Assembly: GCA_944323925.1 (NCBI GenBank)
Contig: CALUUI010000014.1
Coordinates: 1 to 51,665, forward strand
Direction: 5' to 3'
Source: Candidatus Gastranaerophilales bacterium
Lineage (GTDB): Bacteria > Cyanobacteriota > Vampirovibrionia > Gastranaerophilales > Gastranaerophilaceae
Length of the DNA stretch: 51,665 bases
Shown here: piece after piece, positions 24,020 to 33,081 of the stretch
Layout of the letters: every line of letters starts with the position of its first letter
Numbering within the stretch: the stretch's first letter is position 1
Translations under genes and position numbers: made by a program
Notes under the pieces: generated by a model
What the model was told of the DNA's origin: nothing
Database searches by the model: none
The model's input: only the letters and a program-made list of their open reading frames with translations

Positions 24020-24922
24020 ATGTGTAACAGTATGACTATTGATGACCAACATAAAATTGAAGGAATTTCTGATTTAATAGATAAAGAAATTCATTCCCAA
24101 GATAAATTATATAAACCTGATTTTAACCAAAGAACAGGGCGAGAGCTTTTGGCTTATTATCTTCAATCAAAATTCAAGCAAGTCCTTGCTTTCGATAGAA
24201 AAGCTGCTGTTCCTATTTTTTCTGAAGTAAAACCTGATTTTATACAAAAATTTTCTAAAAGATTAGTTAATAATCCCAGAAAACGGATTTTGATTTCTAT
24301 AACAGGTGAATCAGCTTCCGGTAAGTCTACTATTTGCAGACGTATTCAAGAGGTTGCTATTAAACTTAATATGCCTGTTTCAATTTTTACCACGGATAAT
24401 TATTTTAATGATATTTCTGCTTTGATTAAAAATTTTGGCACTTTTGATAATCTTAGAGATAACGGATTTGATGTAGATTCTCCAAATAATTTCCAACTTG
24501 ATTTACTTCAATCTGATCTGGAAAAAATATCTGAAGGTGAAGATATCTACAGTCCTGAATATTTACCTAACGGTACAGGTATTTCTGTTCCTAATTCTAA
24601 GTTGGTTAAGGCAAATAAAGTCGTGGTTGTTGAAGGTATGGCGTCTATGTTTATAGATAATACAGATTTGTTTGATGCCAAAGTTTATGTAGAAACAGAA
24701 GATGAAGTTCGCAAAGGTTGGTTTCTTGCTCGTGCTCTTAATGAGAGAAATCAAGATATGGAGAATGCTAAAAAACATTGGAATTATATTGTGGATGCGG
24801 GCAACAAATATATTAAACCGATAAGAAATGACGCCGATATTATTATTAACGGGCTTTCCGGTTTGGATTATTTTACTATTATATTAGAGTATATTTATAC
24901 AATTACTAATAATTTTCAGTAA
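24020..24922 (+). CDS. Uridine-kinase/phosphoribulokinase-like P-loop protein
   Basis: This 300-residue protein carries a Walker A loop, ITGESASGKST (94-104), inside a fold like uridine kinase. The TTDNYFND stretch near 126 and VVVVEGMASMF (Walker-B-like), followed by TDLFDAKVYVETEDEVRKGWFLAR, match the kinase core and lid arginines. It is preceded by a 90-residue helical extension of unknown role. Uridine kinases phosphorylate uridine and cytidine for salvage, but this paralogue's substrate is uncertain. It follows the helicase by 30 nt with AGGATAAT before the ATG, so co-transcription is likely. Its 3' end overlaps maf by 17 nt in the convergent sense. Confidence 0.8.
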   Translation: MCNSMTIDDQHKIEGISDLIDKEIHSQDKLYKPDFNQRTGRELLAYYLQSKFKQVLAFDRKAAVPIFSEVKPDFIQKFSKRLVNNPRKRILISITGESASGKSTICRRIQEVAIKLNMPVSIFTTDNYFNDISALIKNFGTFDNLRDNGFDVDSPNNFQLDLLQSDLEKISEGEDIYSPEYLPNGTGISVPNSKLVKANKVVVVEGMASMFIDNTDLFDAKVYVETEDEVRKGWFLARALNERNQDMENAKKHWNYIVDAGNKYIKPIRNDADIIINGLSGLDYFTIILEYIYTITNNFQ

Positions 24923-25493
24923 TCTCTAATAGGGACTTGACGGCTTTTGATGGTAAGCCTATTACATTATCCAATTCCCCATCAATACTTTTTACAAAGC
25001 CTTCAGGCAGCTCTTGTATTCCGTATGAACCTGCTTTGTCGTATGGTTTATATCCTTCTATGTAATTGGTTATCATTTCTTGTGTTAGGTTGTTAAAGGT
25101 TACATAAGTAATTGTATGAGATTTATAAATTTTATTTGTTGAGTTGTCAATTAAGCAGACACCAGTTACAACGTAGTGTGTAATCCCAGATAATTCTTCT
25201 AACATTTCATAGGCTTCTTTTTCTTTATGTGGTTTGCCCAAAACTTTTTTATTATGGATAACAACAGTATCAGCACCCAGAATTAGAGCATTTTTTTCTA
25301 CCCTCTTTGCAACTTCCTCTGCTTTCTTGTAGGCGATTTCTTCTATCATTTCCGGTTTAAATTCACCATTTGGCATTTTTTCATCCGAATTTGATGGGAT
25401 AATCTCAAATTTTAGTCCCATTTTTGATAGTATTTCTCTTCTCCTTGGTGATTGCGAGGCGAGTATTAGTTTTTTTGTAGTTTCTTTTTCCAT
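24906..25493 (-). CDS. maf: Maf-like nucleoside triphosphate pyrophosphatase
   Basis: This 195-residue protein hydrolyses non-canonical or methylated nucleoside triphosphates (dTTP/UTP or m7GTP type). It opens with LILASQSPRRREIL, the Maf signature with its phosphate-binding Ser and Arg residues. NALILGADTVV and LGKPHKEKEAYEML follow, then GVCLID and the YIEGYKPYDKAGSYGIQE segment near the end. The protein runs the full family length. Its last 17 nt overlap the convergent uridine-kinase-like gene. It is divergent from era; a short intergenic region separates them. Confidence 0.93.
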   Translation of the reverse strand: MEKETTKKLILASQSPRRREILSKMGLKFEIIPSNSDEKMPNGEFKPEMIEEIAYKKAEEVAKRVEKNALILGADTVVIHNKKVLGKPHKEKEAYEMLEELSGITHYVVTGVCLIDNSTNKIYKSHTITYVTFNNLTQEMITNYIEGYKPYDKAGSYGIQELPEGFVKSIDGELDNVIGLPSKAVKSLLEITENY

Positions 25494-25553
25494 AAAATGA
25501 TTTTACAATAAAGTAGTTGTTATAGTAAAATAAATCTACAAAAGGAGAAATTT

Positions 25554-26447
25554 ATGAAGTGTGGTTTTGTAACAATTATTGGCCGCCCAAATGTCGGGAA
25601 ATCAACTTTGCTTAATCAAATTTTAGGTCAAAAAATTGTTATTACTACTGATAAGGCGCAAACTACCAGAAAGCGTATTAAAGGGATTTATACTGACGAT
25701 AGAGGTCAGATTATTTTTATTGATACCCCTGGAGTTCATAGACCCTTAAACAAATTGGGCGAGTTTTTGCTTGATGAGACCAAAGTAGCTGTTCCTGACG
25801 CTGATTTGGTATTGTTTCTTGTAGATGCTTCAGAGCCTGCAGGTAAGGGGGATAAGTGGATTGCTGAAAATATTCTTGCTTCAGTTTCTTCTCCTGTTGT
25901 GCTTGTTATGAATAAAATTGATAAGATTAAAAATCCTCAAAAAATTGAAGAAAATTTGATGAGCTATAAAATGCTCTTTGATAAAAATATTCAAATTCTT
26001 AGAGTTTCTGCTAAAACCGGTAAAAACAAAAATGATTTGGTTTCAAATATCTTCAGATTTTTACCTAAAGGCGAAAAACTATACCCTGATGATATTATCA
26101 CTGAAGAAAATTTGAGAAGTGTTGCCGAAGAAATTATAAGAGAAAAAATACTCTTAAATACCAAAGAAGAAATTCCGCATTCTGTTGCTATAAAGATTGA
26201 AAAGTATGAAGAAAAAGAAGATATTGATAAAATTTATGCCAATATTTATTGCGAAACAAAAAGTCAAAAAATTATTTTAATAGGTAAAAACGGGGCTTTG
26301 CTTAAAACTATCGGGACTCAAGCAAGGATTGAATTAGAGCAAATTACTGAGAAGAAAGTTTACCTTGATTTAACGGTAAAGGTTGAAAAGGATTGGCGAA
26401 AAAATGATAGAATTTTAAAAGAGTTTGGGTATACTCAGACTGATTAA
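25554..26447 (+). CDS. era: GTPase Era
   Basis: Era binds the 3' end of 16S rRNA and guides 30S assembly. The 297-residue protein has G1 IIGRPNVGKSTL (9-20), switch I TTDKAQTTRKRIKGI, G3 DTPGVHRP, G4 MNKIDKI and G5 VSAKTGKN. The C-terminal KH domain includes the GKNGALLKTIGTQARIELEQ stretch and ends in VKVEKDWRKNDRILKEFGY. The Shine-Dalgarno AAAGGAGAAA is good. An inserted loop near the switch is not seen, so it is canonical. Confidence 0.97.
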   Translation: MKCGFVTIIGRPNVGKSTLLNQILGQKIVITTDKAQTTRKRIKGIYTDDRGQIIFIDTPGVHRPLNKLGEFLLDETKVAVPDADLVLFLVDASEPAGKGDKWIAENILASVSSPVVLVMNKIDKIKNPQKIEENLMSYKMLFDKNIQILRVSAKTGKNKNDLVSNIFRFLPKGEKLYPDDIITEENLRSVAEEIIREKILLNTKEEIPHSVAIKIEKYEEKEDIDKIYANIYCETKSQKIILIGKNGALLKTIGTQARIELEQITEKKVYLDLTVKVEKDWRKNDRILKEFGYTQTD

Positions 26448-26485
26448 ATTTTACAAATTTCTATTTATAAGGTTTAATTATTATT

Positions 26486-27289
26486 ATGAAGAGAGTTTTA
26501 TTAATATTAGGAATTTTAATAGTAGCAGCTTTAGCAGGAGTTTTTTACCTTTGGGATAAGATTGAAACTAAAAAACTTGAAATGCCGGATTCTTATCAAA
26601 CAATTATGAACCGAGGATATTTGATTGTTGGTGTAAAAACTGATACAAAGCCTTTTGGGTATATTGATAAAGATGGTCAGATTGTAGGTCTTGATATAGA
26701 TATTGCTAAGGCAATTGCTAAGTTTTTATTTAGAGATGAAAAAAAATTGAAACTTGTTAGTGTTACACCTTCTGATAGGTTAATAAAACTAACAACCGGA
26801 GATGTTGACATTGTCATTGCAACTATGACCGTAACACCTCAAAGGCTTGATTTAATTGATTTTTCTCATGCATATTTTATTGCAGGTCAGACCGTTTTAG
26901 TCCCAAAGGATAGTAAAATATCTGCGCTTGGTGAACTTGGAAATCATAATGTAGGTGTCATTTTCGGTACTACTGCTGAAAAAAATCTCAGAACACTTGT
27001 TCCGACCGCAAGAGTTTTTGGGTACAGAACTTATGATGATGCTTACGAGGCGTTAAATAAGGGTATTATTCAGGCTATTACTTCTGATGATACAATTTTA
27101 AGAAGTTATGCGCTTAACAACAAATCTGTTAGAGTGATTAATCGAAAGTATTCTAAAGAACCATATGCTATAGGTGTTAGAAAAGGGAAAGAAAACAAGT
27201 TGTTATTAGAAAAAGTTAATTTTGTTGTTAAAACTCTTGTTACTAACAATTCTATTAATCATTTGTACTCGAAATGGGGTTTAAGATAA
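26486..27289 (+). CDS. Extracellular solute-binding protein, family 3 (orphan)
   Basis: This 267-residue protein has an N-terminal hydrophobic helix (LLILGILIVAALAGVFYLW, residues 5-23) that may be an uncleaved anchor; no lipobox Cys is present. It then follows the family 3 binding-protein pattern: RGYLIVGVKTDTKPFGYIDK, IVGLDIDIAKAIAKF, LTTGDVDIVIATMTVTPQR and FGTTAEKNL. Such proteins deliver polar amino acids to ABC permeases. No permease or ATPase is nearby, so it is an orphan or works with a system elsewhere. It could also be a sensor domain. It ends head-to-head with the MotB-like gene, with no gap. Confidence 0.85.
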   Translation: MKRVLLILGILIVAALAGVFYLWDKIETKKLEMPDSYQTIMNRGYLIVGVKTDTKPFGYIDKDGQIVGLDIDIAKAIAKFLFRDEKKLKLVSVTPSDRLIKLTTGDVDIVIATMTVTPQRLDLIDFSHAYFIAGQTVLVPKDSKISALGELGNHNVGVIFGTTAEKNLRTLVPTARVFGYRTYDDAYEALNKGIIQAITSDDTILRSYALNNKSVRVINRKYSKEPYAIGVRKGKENKLLLEKVNFVVKTLVTNNSINHLYSKWGLR

Positions 27290-27991
27290 TTATTTTGATT
27301 GACCTTTTTTAATAGAGTCAAGTATAGTTTTTGTTTCTTTTGCTTTTGTAACTAATTTAAGTTCAACGCGTCTGCTTTTTGCGTAATCCTCTTTGCCTGT
27401 TTTGTCTATTATTGGGTTGTTATAACTGCAACCTTCTACAAATAATATTTTTTCTATATCTTTAAAATGTGTTTTATCATAGTTCGTTGCAGGTAAGTAT
27501 GATGCAACTGAATACGCTCTCTTTAGGCTTAACTCCATATTTTTTAAGTATTGTTCTTCCTCACTCTTAAGCCCTGCAAATGTTTGTGAATCTGTATGAC
27601 CTTGGATTATTAATCCTGAAATTTTATCACTATAATTTTTATTCCCAAAAATTGTTTCTATATAAATTGGTATAAATTTGTTTAAATAACGTTTCCCGTT
27701 CTCTGATAATTCATAGCTGTTTACATCAAATAACTCTAAGTCAGAAATCTTTACTACTCCTGTAAATAAGTCGACTGAAGCATCAATGTTTTGTTCTTTT
27801 AGTTTCTCTACCAATTCTTTGTTTATACTTCCTGTTACAGCTTGTTCTCTAACTTTTTCAAAGTAATTCGAGGTTGATGAATAGAAAAATAAAATCATAA
27901 AGACCAATACTAAACCGAGCATTAAGTCGGTCATTGTTATCCAAAAAATATTTTCTTCTGTCTGATTATTGCTTTTTGGCTTGAATTTCAT
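27290..27991 (-). CDS. MotB/ZorB-like OmpA-domain proton-channel subunit
   Basis: This 233-residue protein has one N-terminal membrane helix with a buried acid: FWITMTDLMLGLVLVFMILF, Asp22, as in MotB and ZorB. A short plug-like helix and a periplasmic linker follow. The OmpA peptidoglycan-binding domain shows IQGHTDSQTF, NMELSLKRAYSVASYL and KSRRVELKL. It lies 12 nt after the MotA-like gene. MotAB-type channels use ion flow to drive torque or defence. No flagellar motor genes were recognised nearby, so the Zorya-type reading is worth weighing, but the effectors ZorC, ZorD and ZorE are absent here. Confidence 0.8.
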   Translation of the reverse strand: MKFKPKSNNQTEENIFWITMTDLMLGLVLVFMILFFYSSTSNYFEKVREQAVTGSINKELVEKLKEQNIDASVDLFTGVVKISDLELFDVNSYELSENGKRYLNKFIPIYIETIFGNKNYSDKISGLIIQGHTDSQTFAGLKSEEEQYLKNMELSLKRAYSVASYLPATNYDKTHFKDIEKILFVEGCSYNNPIIDKTGKEDYAKSRRVELKLVTKAKETKTILDSIKKGQSK

Positions 27992-28003
27992 TACTATTTT
28001 TAC

Positions 28004-28903
28004 CTAAAATAATTTATCTATTATATCCGTATTACCTTTGTTCTTTCCTACAAAGGTTTCTTGTAATTTGTTTAGGCTATATACTATATTTTCCAAATAT
28101 GGAAGTATTCCTTCTGTGATATTTTTACTTAATACCTTCTCCATTGCTTCAGGTAGAGTATTTACTATTAACATTTCATTTCCTGATTTATTTTTTGTTT
28201 CTTTAAGAATATCAAGTAAGAATCTTTCTGATGTTCCAACGTCAAATAGTTCGCCAAGTTTGGTTTGTAATTCAAGTACTTTTGAACGGCAAAGGGTATT
28301 ATATAAGATTTTTTCTAGTGCCATAAAAAACAAAGAGCAACCAACTGCAAGTACTGAACATATTGCTGCCAGTTGAATATTGAAAATTAAATTATTCATG
28401 GATTCTGCCATATGTTCTGTATCTGCAAAATTTAGTGATGAAAACGCGTAGGTGATTTTCAAAAATGTAAAAAATGGCCCCAAACCTGTTAGTATTGTTG
28501 GAAATATCTGTATAAACCTGTAATTTATTTTGGATGTGATTAAAGAATCTTCATTAAAGAAGTATGAAGAATCGCAAGTTATATATATTGAATTTGCTAT
28601 TTCAGAAATATTTTCTACTCTGCTGTTAGAATCAGATTTAATATAGATTTTTTCAGGGAATATTACAATTTTTTTGAATTCTGTCCAAATATTGTTTGTA
28701 AAATTATCTTGATGAAAATAATCATCTAATTCTTTAAACCTATAGATTAATTCTTGTTTTTTATATTCACTAAATTTTGAGTTTAATCTTGTTAGGTTTT
28801 TAGAAATATAACAATATTTTGTAATTGTATAAATAAGTAAAAATAAGAAAACAGACAATATTATTAATACCGCCGGTTCTGTTAATACTCTGATAAAATC
28901 CAT
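28004..28903 (-). CDS. MotA/ExbB/ZorA-like proton-channel subunit
   Basis: This 299-residue membrane protein has a first helix at residues 10-30, a long cytoplasmic part, then FPTILTGLGPFFTFLKITYAF (about 150-170) and a last helix near 180-205 (LAAICSVLAVGCSLFFMAL). The LTGLG-x2-FTFL-x-I run closely follows the ZorA and MotA/TolQ pore helix. ZorA of Zorya anti-phage systems has a very long C-terminal rod, but here only about 90 residues follow the last helix. It directly precedes the MotB-like gene with a 12-nt gap. Its role may be ion-driven force or defence; this is inference. Confidence 0.7.
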   Translation of the reverse strand: MDFIRVLTEPAVLIILSVFLFLLIYTITKYCYISKNLTRLNSKFSEYKKQELIYRFKELDDYFHQDNFTNNIWTEFKKIVIFPEKIYIKSDSNSRVENISEIANSIYITCDSSYFFNEDSLITSKINYRFIQIFPTILTGLGPFFTFLKITYAFSSLNFADTEHMAESMNNLIFNIQLAAICSVLAVGCSLFFMALEKILYNTLCRSKVLELQTKLGELFDVGTSERFLLDILKETKNKSGNEMLIVNTLPEAMEKVLSKNITEGILPYLENIVYSLNKLQETFVGKNKGNTDIIDKLF

Positions 28904-28925
28904 TTAAAAAATCCTTTCAGCTATT

Positions 28926-28947
28926 AAAAATCGGGTTTAACCCGATT
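28926..28947 (-). terminator. Terminator after the exported protein gene
   Basis: The hairpin AATCGGG-(TTTAA)-CCCGATT at 28929-28947 is followed by a T run on the minus strand. It lies just 3' of the gene ending at 28955 and before the MotA-like gene, so the two may be separate transcripts or partly uncoupled. Confidence 0.65.
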
Positions 28948-28954
28948 CTTATGT

Positions 28955-29962
28955 TTATTTAACTTTTGATAAATTTGCTTTTATTCCTTGTGCTAAATCG
29001 TGTCTGCCACTTTTTTCATAAATTGCACTCATTGTTTCTAAGAATTTCAAGTTATCAATGTGTGACTGGCTTTCTGCTTTAACAACTTGAGTCTTTGTTG
29101 CAAGCTGCTCTGTAGGAATTGTCATTGTAGAGTTATGCTTTTGACCTTGCGTTGGAGTAGCTTTAACACTTGATACAACCTGTTTGCGAGTTTCGTATGG
29201 ATTTTTATTTACATTTCTATATGCATTAAGCCCATAATTAAGTGTTGTATATGGCTTTTCTGTTGTAGATGTAAAATTGTTGGTAATTGGTTTTTGCATT
29301 GGCTTGTACATATTGATTTCTCTTTCTGCAAGGCTTTGTGCCAAACCAACTTTGATTTCTTCTGTTTCTCTTGTTCTTATTAATTTGATTGCTGCAAACA
29401 ATATTAAACCTAATATTCCAAAGTTTATTATTCCTCGGTTTGTTTGGTTTCCGTAAATTGATTTTAGTATGTCGACTATTTTTTGTCCAAGAGGCGGAAG
29501 TGTTTCTGATGCATATTCTGAATCTTCCTCTGGTGTAAAAATCGGGTCATAAGTTTTCATTGGCTTGCTTAGTACAATTTCTTGTTTTGCACTTTGTTTT
29601 TGCATATTAACCGGCGGAGTTAGAGAGTCAAACGTTACTGTTGAACGTTCTACATTATCACCTTTTATTCTTACTTCTAACTCATCTTTATTTTTGGGAG
29701 TTACTATTACGCTATCTATATTTGATGTACCGTTATATACGGTATTTAACATTTCGGATGCTCGGATTCCCTTCATGCTTAGTAATATTGATCCGTCTTC
29801 TTCTACGTTCTTTTTTACATCAACAGCTTTATCTGATATTAATACAATATTATATGTATCTCTTATTGGATCTATTTGAATTGTTTGTAATACATTCTCA
29901 TCTGCAAATGCGCATAGGGCACTTAACAATATACTCACTACCAAAAACGATTTCTTCATCAT
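28955..29962 (-). CDS. Exported protein with AMIN-like N-terminus and one membrane segment
   Basis: This 335-residue protein starts at MMKKSFLVVSILLSALCAFA (ATG 29960-29962; GGGAGAGAG precedes it), a clear signal peptide with cleavage near ADE. Residues about 22-110 form beta strands (VLQTIQIDPIRDTYNIVLISD, then SILLSMKG) reminiscent of AMIN domains that bind peptidoglycan. A Pro/Thr-rich linker follows. Then comes one hydrophobic helix (GIINFGILGLILFAAIKLIR, about 175-195) and a long cytoplasmic-side tail, Asn/Thr/Gln-rich, with a helical end (LEKS-like, YEKSGRHDLAQGIKANL). It lies upstream of the MotAB-like pair on the same strand and might be its envelope partner. I cannot name the function. 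Confidence 0.6.
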   Translation of the reverse strand: MMKKSFLVVSILLSALCAFADENVLQTIQIDPIRDTYNIVLISDKAVDVKKNVEEDGSILLSMKGIRASEMLNTVYNGTSNIDSVIVTPKNKDELEVRIKGDNVERSTVTFDSLTPPVNMQKQSAKQEIVLSKPMKTYDPIFTPEEDSEYASETLPPLGQKIVDILKSIYGNQTNRGIINFGILGLILFAAIKLIRTRETEEIKVGLAQSLAEREINMYKPMQKPITNNFTSTTEKPYTTLNYGLNAYRNVNKNPYETRKQVVSSVKATPTQGQKHNSTMTIPTEQLATKTQVVKAESQSHIDNLKFLETMSAIYEKSGRHDLAQGIKANLSKVK

Positions 29963-30215
29963 CTCTCTCCCTGTTGTAAGAATATCATTATTCCATGCCC
30001 TCATACATCAATCATAAGGTGGAATTTTTTATTAATCTTTTGGTTAATATGGATTACTAATTGGATGGACAAATAAAATTTCTGTTTTTGTGTTATTATA
30101 TTGAATGCAGAGTGTATTAGGAATTAAATAGTTGGGAAATAATAAAATTTATATAAAACGAGGTGTTTAGTGAACAAAGTTTTTTTCTCCAAAAAATATA
30201 CATATTGGAGGATTA

Positions 30216-31130
30216 ATGCTAAGTAGATTATTTTTCTTTAAAGATTTAGATGATCATTATGTTATATTGCTTTTTGGTATTAGATTGGTAATAAAACATA
30301 AAAGCGGGTTTAAATATAAGCAAGCTACAAATTTTGGATTGAATAAACCAGAGAGAAATCCAAAGTTAATAGTTTCTTTAACAACATATCCTGCAAGGAT
30401 AAGCACTGTTCATAAAACAATAAACACATTATTACAGCAGACAGTTAAGCCTGATAAAATAATTTTATGGTTGGCAGAATCTCAATTTCCAGGAAAAGAA
30501 AAAGATTTACCAAGCGAGCTTTTACGATTAAAAGATTTAGGATTAAGTATTGAGTGGTGTGAAGATTTAAAATCTTATAAAAAACTTATTCCTGCAATTC
30601 AGAAATATCCCCAAGATATAATCGTAACTGCCGATGATGATGTATATTACGAAAAGGATATGTTGGAGAGTCTATATAATGCCTATTTGAAAGATTCTAG
30701 CAATATATATGTAAGAAGGGCAGTTAAATTAGAGTTGGAAGATAATGAAATAAAAAGTATTTCAAGCAGGAAATATTTGTATCAAAGTAATCTAAAGCCA
30801 ACATATCTAAATCAAATAATGGGCGGGAGCGGATGTTTGTATCCGCCGAATAGTTTGCATTCTGATATTACAAACCTTTCGCAAATAAAAAGTTTAATCC
30901 CAACTCATGATGATGCATATTTCTGGGGAATGGCGGTTTTGAACAAAACAAAAATTCAAGTAATTAAGGGATTTGATGCTAATCTTTATTATGTTGAAGA
31001 TACTCAGGATGTAGGTTTGATACATACTAACAAAGAAGGCAGTAGCGGGGTTAGTTTATCAGATGCTCACAAAAGATTGGTTGCTACTTATCCGGAGATT
31101 ATTGATATAATAAAAACGGAGAAGATTTAA
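30216..31130 (+). CDS. GT-A-fold glycosyltransferase
   Basis: This 304-residue enzyme opens with a short tag (ILLFGIRLVIKHK, residues 17-29). The glycosyltransferase core begins PKLIVSLTTYPARISTVHKTI (residues 49-69). The metal-binding DXD is in VTADDDVYYE (about 138-147). GGSGCLYPPN and the THDDAYFWGMAV stretch fit the acceptor side. It is the first gene of a seven-gene operon, with GGAGG 5 nt before the ATG. It likely adds a sugar to a surface polysaccharide. Sugar and linkage are not predictable. Its stop overlaps the next start (TAATG). Confidence 0.8.
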   Translation: MLSRLFFFKDLDDHYVILLFGIRLVIKHKSGFKYKQATNFGLNKPERNPKLIVSLTTYPARISTVHKTINTLLQQTVKPDKIILWLAESQFPGKEKDLPSELLRLKDLGLSIEWCEDLKSYKKLIPAIQKYPQDIIVTADDDVYYEKDMLESLYNAYLKDSSNIYVRRAVKLELEDNEIKSISSRKYLYQSNLKPTYLNQIMGGSGCLYPPNSLHSDITNLSQIKSLIPTHDDAYFWGMAVLNKTKIQVIKGFDANLYYVEDTQDVGLIHTNKEGSSGVSLSDAHKRLVATYPEIIDIIKTEKI

Positions 31131-33070
31131 TGAAAAAGATTATAAATATTAAAAAAGAGGGTGTAAGACTTGTTATAGACTTTTTAGGCGTTAAGTTTAA
31201 ATTACGCTATAGAAAGCAAATTGATTATCCGATAGATTATAAACTGGTAGAAGATTTGTCTTTAAATATACAGTCTAATACAGTACTAATGCTTGAAGCC
31301 AATGATTTTCACGGTGAAATAATGCCAGGGTACATAAAGTATTTTCTGGACTTAGGTTATAATGTGCATCTATTAACAACAGAACAACACAAGCAGGATT
31401 CTACATTATGCAGAATGGATATGAATAATGTAAAATTTTATGCTACAAATATTTCGACAATAGAAAAAATACTTCAGAATAACCAAATAATGGATCGCTA
31501 TAGCGGATTATTTGTAAATTCGTATTTCTTATTCAGAAAAGATAGAGCAATAAAATCACCTGCTCCGATTTATAAATATTTTAAAAAAGTGCATAAGCCA
31601 AAGGATGGTTTTTGTATAAATGTTTGTCATACGATTGGGCATTTGAAACGTGATTTTTTAATATCAAATAATTGTGTTGCACTAGCTAAAAACAAAAGAG
31701 ATTTGCCGATAATAAATCCTTGTTATTTTGGAAATGTACAGATTACATCAAAAAATGATAAAACAATATTTCTGATTTCAGGCGATGGTTCAAAGAATTT
31801 CAGAATAGTTGTTGATAGTGTAAAACGTTTGATAAGTAGTGGAAATACAAATTTTGTTGTATATATAACGGGTCGTCATACGCATGATGAGTTGCCTGAG
31901 GAATTAAATGAATATATCAAATTTTTAGGATATGTTAGTTTCAGTGATTTGTATAGTATAGTTGAACAATCCGATTTTATTCTGCCGTGTTTGGATCCAA
32001 GTATTCCAAAACATCAGTGGTACCTAAAAGATGGAACAAGTGGTGCTTTCCAATTAAGCTACGGATTTTTAAAACCAATGATACTATCATCAGCCTTTGC
32101 TCAAAAAGCTCTTGTTGATAATAGTTCAGCGATTTTATATGATAATAATTCAGAACTGTATGACTCAATGCTAAAGGCGATAAATCTTAATAATGATGAG
32201 TATAAAAGTTTGCAAGATGGAATTAAATGTGCAAAAGATAAGCTCTATAATCTTTCACTTGAAAACATGAAAAATATTATTAAAGCCAATTTCCCTCCGA
32301 CATTATTATTTCGAACTGCTTGTCTAGGCTTTTTAACATTCAAAAATTTTGATTTAGCAAAGTATAAAATAATTAGTTTTAATAAACAAAGAGTTGATTT
32401 CATCTTGGATAAAAAAGATATTTTACCTAAAGAATTAATGTATGAATACGGAAAAGATAATGCATTGGTTGAAGAACGATGGATAACTCAGTATAATGAT
32501 ATTTTTAATCAAAAAAATGTAAAAGCATTAATAATGGATTCTTTTTCAGAAATGGCGGATAAACGCTTTAAATCTAATGAGGGGCAAAATGAAATATGTG
32601 CATTATATTCAGAAATAAAGAAGAGTTCTGACTTCTATACAAAATATTCTGATATGGGGTTGATTGATGAGAATATCACTGAAGAACAGTATTCACAATT
32701 TTTTGCAAAAGTAATTAATCAATATGGAGAAATTCCTATAATATATCTTATTTTCCCTTCAAAGTTTGAAACAAGGGAGTTATATATAGCTAGAACAAAT
32801 AAAATAAGAGAAATTTTAAAGAGTTTAAAAAATAAATTCAATACCTTAAAAGTGTACGAACCTGAATATATAGAACAAAATCAAGATGGATATACATATC
32901 ATTTTTCTGACAAAACGTATAAGTTATTGGCTGAAAGAATATCAAAAGATTACAAAGAGTTTCAACTAAACAAATTTAATAATGTGTTTGAATTTATATA
33001 TAAAAAAGAAGTCACTCTTAACAAAAAGAAAAAGATTATATTATTTTCATTTATAAAAATAAGTTATTAA
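31130..33070 (+). CDS. Large bidomain glycan enzyme: GT-B glycosyltransferase plus SGNH-like C-terminus
   Basis: This 646-residue protein begins with the tag LVIDFLGVKFKLRYRK (14-29). A GT-B-type part follows: IMPGYIKYFLDLGYNVHLLTT, INVCHTIGHLKRD, IFLISGDGSKNFRIVVDSVKRL (start of the donor-binding half) and GTSGAFQLSYGFLKPMILSSAFAQ with the expected donor loop. From about residue 440 a second domain begins, VKALIMDSFSEMADKRF, then a helix-rich stretch and DGYTYHFSDKTYKLLAERI; it resembles SGNH-hydrolase-like DUF6270 proteins that modify glycans, though the catalytic Ser is only a candidate. The C-terminus IILFSFIKISY resembles the N-terminal tag. The two-domain reading is inference. Confidence 0.65.
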   Translation: MKKIINIKKEGVRLVIDFLGVKFKLRYRKQIDYPIDYKLVEDLSLNIQSNTVLMLEANDFHGEIMPGYIKYFLDLGYNVHLLTTEQHKQDSTLCRMDMNNVKFYATNISTIEKILQNNQIMDRYSGLFVNSYFLFRKDRAIKSPAPIYKYFKKVHKPKDGFCINVCHTIGHLKRDFLISNNCVALAKNKRDLPIINPCYFGNVQITSKNDKTIFLISGDGSKNFRIVVDSVKRLISSGNTNFVVYITGRHTHDELPEELNEYIKFLGYVSFSDLYSIVEQSDFILPCLDPSIPKHQWYLKDGTSGAFQLSYGFLKPMILSSAFAQKALVDNSSAILYDNNSELYDSMLKAINLNNDEYKSLQDGIKCAKDKLYNLSLENMKNIIKANFPPTLLFRTACLGFLTFKNFDLAKYKIISFNKQRVDFILDKKDILPKELMYEYGKDNALVEERWITQYNDIFNQKNVKALIMDSFSEMADKRFKSNEGQNEICALYSEIKKSSDFYTKYSDMGLIDENITEEQYSQFFAKVINQYGEIPIIYLIFPSKFETRELYIARTNKIREILKSLKNKFNTLKVYEPEYIEQNQDGYTYHFSDKTYKLLAERISKDYKEFQLNKFNNVFEFIYKKEVTLNKKKKIILFSFIKISY

Positions 33071-33081
33071 AAAAGGTAAGT

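Noticed and set aside
28038-28376. 112-residue plus-strand ORF in the MotA-like gene
   Set aside because: It lies antisense to a coherent membrane protein and has Ser/Phe-rich shadow composition.
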